Below, in pieces: positions 14,675 to 15,826 of a stretch of DNA of 15,826 nt. The notes below the pieces were generated by a model. That model saw only the letters and a list, made by a program, of their open reading frames with translations. It was not told where the DNA came from and ran no database searches. Origin of the DNA: Micavibrio sp. UBA2020 (GTDB taxonomy: Bacteria; Pseudomonadota; Alphaproteobacteria; Micavibrionales; UBA2020); the NCBI GenBank assembly GCA_002334985.1, contig DDBY01000090.1:1-15826 (forward strand), written 5' to 3'. How positions within the stretch are numbered: position 1 is the stretch's first letter; each line of letters opens with the position of its first letter. The translations under genes were made by a program, and so were the position numbers.

Positions 14675-15826
14675 ATGACCACGATTTTCGCTCCGCAAGC
14701 CCTGCTGCCCGATGGTTGGGCGGATAATGTTCTTATCGAATGTGATAAAGACGGGTGGATTGTCGGCGTGGACAGTTTCAAATCCGCCGCGCCCGCAGGG
14801 GACGGGGTGGATATCGTCTCCGGCCCCCTTGTGCCGGGCGTACCCAACGTACATTCGCACGCATTTCAGCGCGCGATGGCAGGGCTGACGGAGCGCGCGA
14901 GCGGCAAGAAGGATAACTTCTGGAGCTGGCGCGAAACTATGTACCGTTTCCTCGCCTTCCTGTCGCCGGAAGATATGGAATCGCTGGCTGCACATGTCTA
15001 TATCGAAATGCTGAAGGCCGGATATACCAGCGTCGGCGAATTCCACTACATCCATCATGACACGGACGGCAAACCCTATGCCGACCCTGCCGAAATGTCG
15101 CGCCACATGATACGCGCGGCGATGGAAACGGGTATCGGCATCACACACATGCCGGTGTTATATGCGCACGGCGGCTTCGGCGAAAAACCGCCGGCAGAGG
15201 GGCAAAAAAGATTCATCGGCGACGTCGCCAGTGTGATGCGGATTGTTGAAAACCTTTACGGTGAATTCAGAAGCGTGCCGCAGGTAACGGTGGGTTTTGC
15301 CCATCACTCGCTGCGCGCCGTATCGCCCGCCATGCTGAAAGAGGGCACGGATGCCGTGCGCCGGCTGTTGCCCGATGCGCCTATTCATATCCATGCGGCA
15401 GAACAAATGGCGGAGGTCGAGGGCTGTCTTGAATGGGCTGGCAAACGGCCGGTCGAATGGCTGCTTGAAAACGCATCGCCGGATGAAAAATGGTGCTTTA
15501 TCCACTGCACGCACATGACGGCAGATGAAACGCGCGCGCTGGCGGCATCGGGCGTTGTCGCGGGGCTGTGCCCGACGACGGAGGCGAATTTGGGCGACGG
15601 CGTATTTCCGCTGGTGGACTATTTCAATGCAGGCGGTCGCTTTGCCATCGGCTCTGACAGTCATATCAGTGTGAATATGGTAGAGGAGCTGCGCTGGCTT
15701 GAATACGTCCAGCGGCTTTTGCAGCGCGAACGCACGATTATCAAAGACCACGAGCTGCCTTCCGTCGGCGCGATGCTGTTTGAAAAAGCAACGCAGGGCG
15801 GTGCGCAGGCGCTGGGGCGTAAATGC
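14675..15826 (+). CDS. hutF: formimidoylglutamate deiminase (partial, 3' end outside window)
   Basis: Fourth step of the five-step pathway: deimination of N-formimino-L-glutamate to N-formylglutamate and ammonia, giving the substrate of HutG. The frame is open from ATG 14675 to the window edge: 384 codons of an expected 450 or so, with no stop. Hallmarks: [18 protein letters not shown] (metal His60, His62), [35 protein letters not shown] (His238, His240), FIHCTHM and [10 protein letters not shown] (Asp328). These are specific to HutF rather than to other amidohydrolases such as guanine deaminase. The ribosome site is weak (GGAA, 8 bases upstream). Divergent from hutI. Confidence 0.95.
   Translation, partial: MTTIFAPQALLPDGWADNVLIECDKDGWIVGVDSFKSAAPAGDGVDIVSGPLVPGVPNVHSHAFQRAMAGLTERASGKKDNFWSWRETMYRFLAFLSPEDMESLAAHVYIEMLKAGYTSVGEFHYIHHDTDGKPYADPAEMSRHMIRAAMETGIGITHMPVLYAHGGFGEKPPAEGQKRFIGDVASVMRIVENLYGEFRSVPQVTVGFAHHSLRAVSPAMLKEGTDAVRRLLPDAPIHIHAAEQMAEVEGCLEWAGKRPVEWLLENASPDEKWCFIHCTHMTADETRALAASGVVAGLCPTTEANLGDGVFPLVDYFNAGGRFAIGSDSHISVNMVEELRWLEYVQRLLQRERTIIKDHELPSVGAMLFEKATQGGAQALGRKC

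Noticed and set aside
14661-14678. Five-codon reading frame (MEYAA, stop) overlapping the hutF start in ATGA, as a possible leader peptide
   Set aside because: Its only ribosome site, AAGGA, is 2 bases from the ATG, too close for efficient initiation, and so short a frame arises easily by chance.
14603-15148. Upstream extension of hutI to 15148 (594 residues in total)
   Set aside because: The added part is antisense to hutF, whose metal and substrate motifs are intact; HutI is normally about 405-415 residues.
1-15826. CRISPR arrays, tRNA or rRNA genes, insertion sequences, phage genes
   Set aside because: No regularly spaced direct repeats, no tRNA-like cloverleaf with a TTCGAAT-type arm, no transposase or integrase motifs, and no terminal inverted repeats were found on reading both strands.

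Overview
The window reads as chromosomal DNA of a GC-rich alphaproteobacterium. The evidence is the sucA-sucB-lpdA set with a 405-residue SucB, the Pseudomonas-type hut genes, and sigma70-like promoters with TTGACA-class -35 boxes. I cannot place it below class from sequence alone. It is mostly central metabolism with small accessory pieces inserted between the enzymes.

Left part (1-8140). The 3' two thirds of sucA (E1 of 2-oxoglutarate dehydrogenase) is followed by sucB (E2). Then comes a GC hairpin that also carries the ribosome binding site and start codon of a predicted exported lipase. The lipase gene overlaps a DUF433/DUF5615 pair that looks like an antitoxin/toxin module. A convergent minus-strand gene encodes an unrecognised 331-residue protein with a Cys/His cluster recalling the CoiA N-terminus. 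A 377-bp gap follows. It holds the promoter of that gene and what looks like a complete small RNA gene on the minus strand: promoter, two hairpins and an intrinsic terminator. Then come lpdA (E3) and an overlapping gene for a small exported protein, closed by a strong bidirectional terminator.

Right part (8141-15826). A minus-strand gene for an 80-residue protein has its own consensus promoter and lies divergent from the histidine-utilisation genes. hutU, hutH and hutG run on the plus strand and overlap or nearly touch. hutG converges, with overlapping stop codons, on a minus-strand pair: a DUF4919 exported protein and hutI. hutF is divergent from hutI across 72 bp and is cut by the window end.

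Together HutH, HutU, HutI, HutF and HutG make the five-step route: histidine, urocanate, imidazolone propionate, formiminoglutamate, formylglutamate, glutamate plus formate. Glutamate feeds 2-oxoglutarate, the substrate of the complex encoded on the left, so the neighbourhood is metabolically coherent. No hut repressor (HutC) or histidine transporter is seen. The most interesting unexplained element is the candidate small RNA at 5808-5912, with a CUCCUUU anti-Shine-Dalgarno loop. Next are the hairpin that sequesters the lipase start, the Cys/His orphan protein, and the DUF4919 protein inside the hut cluster.
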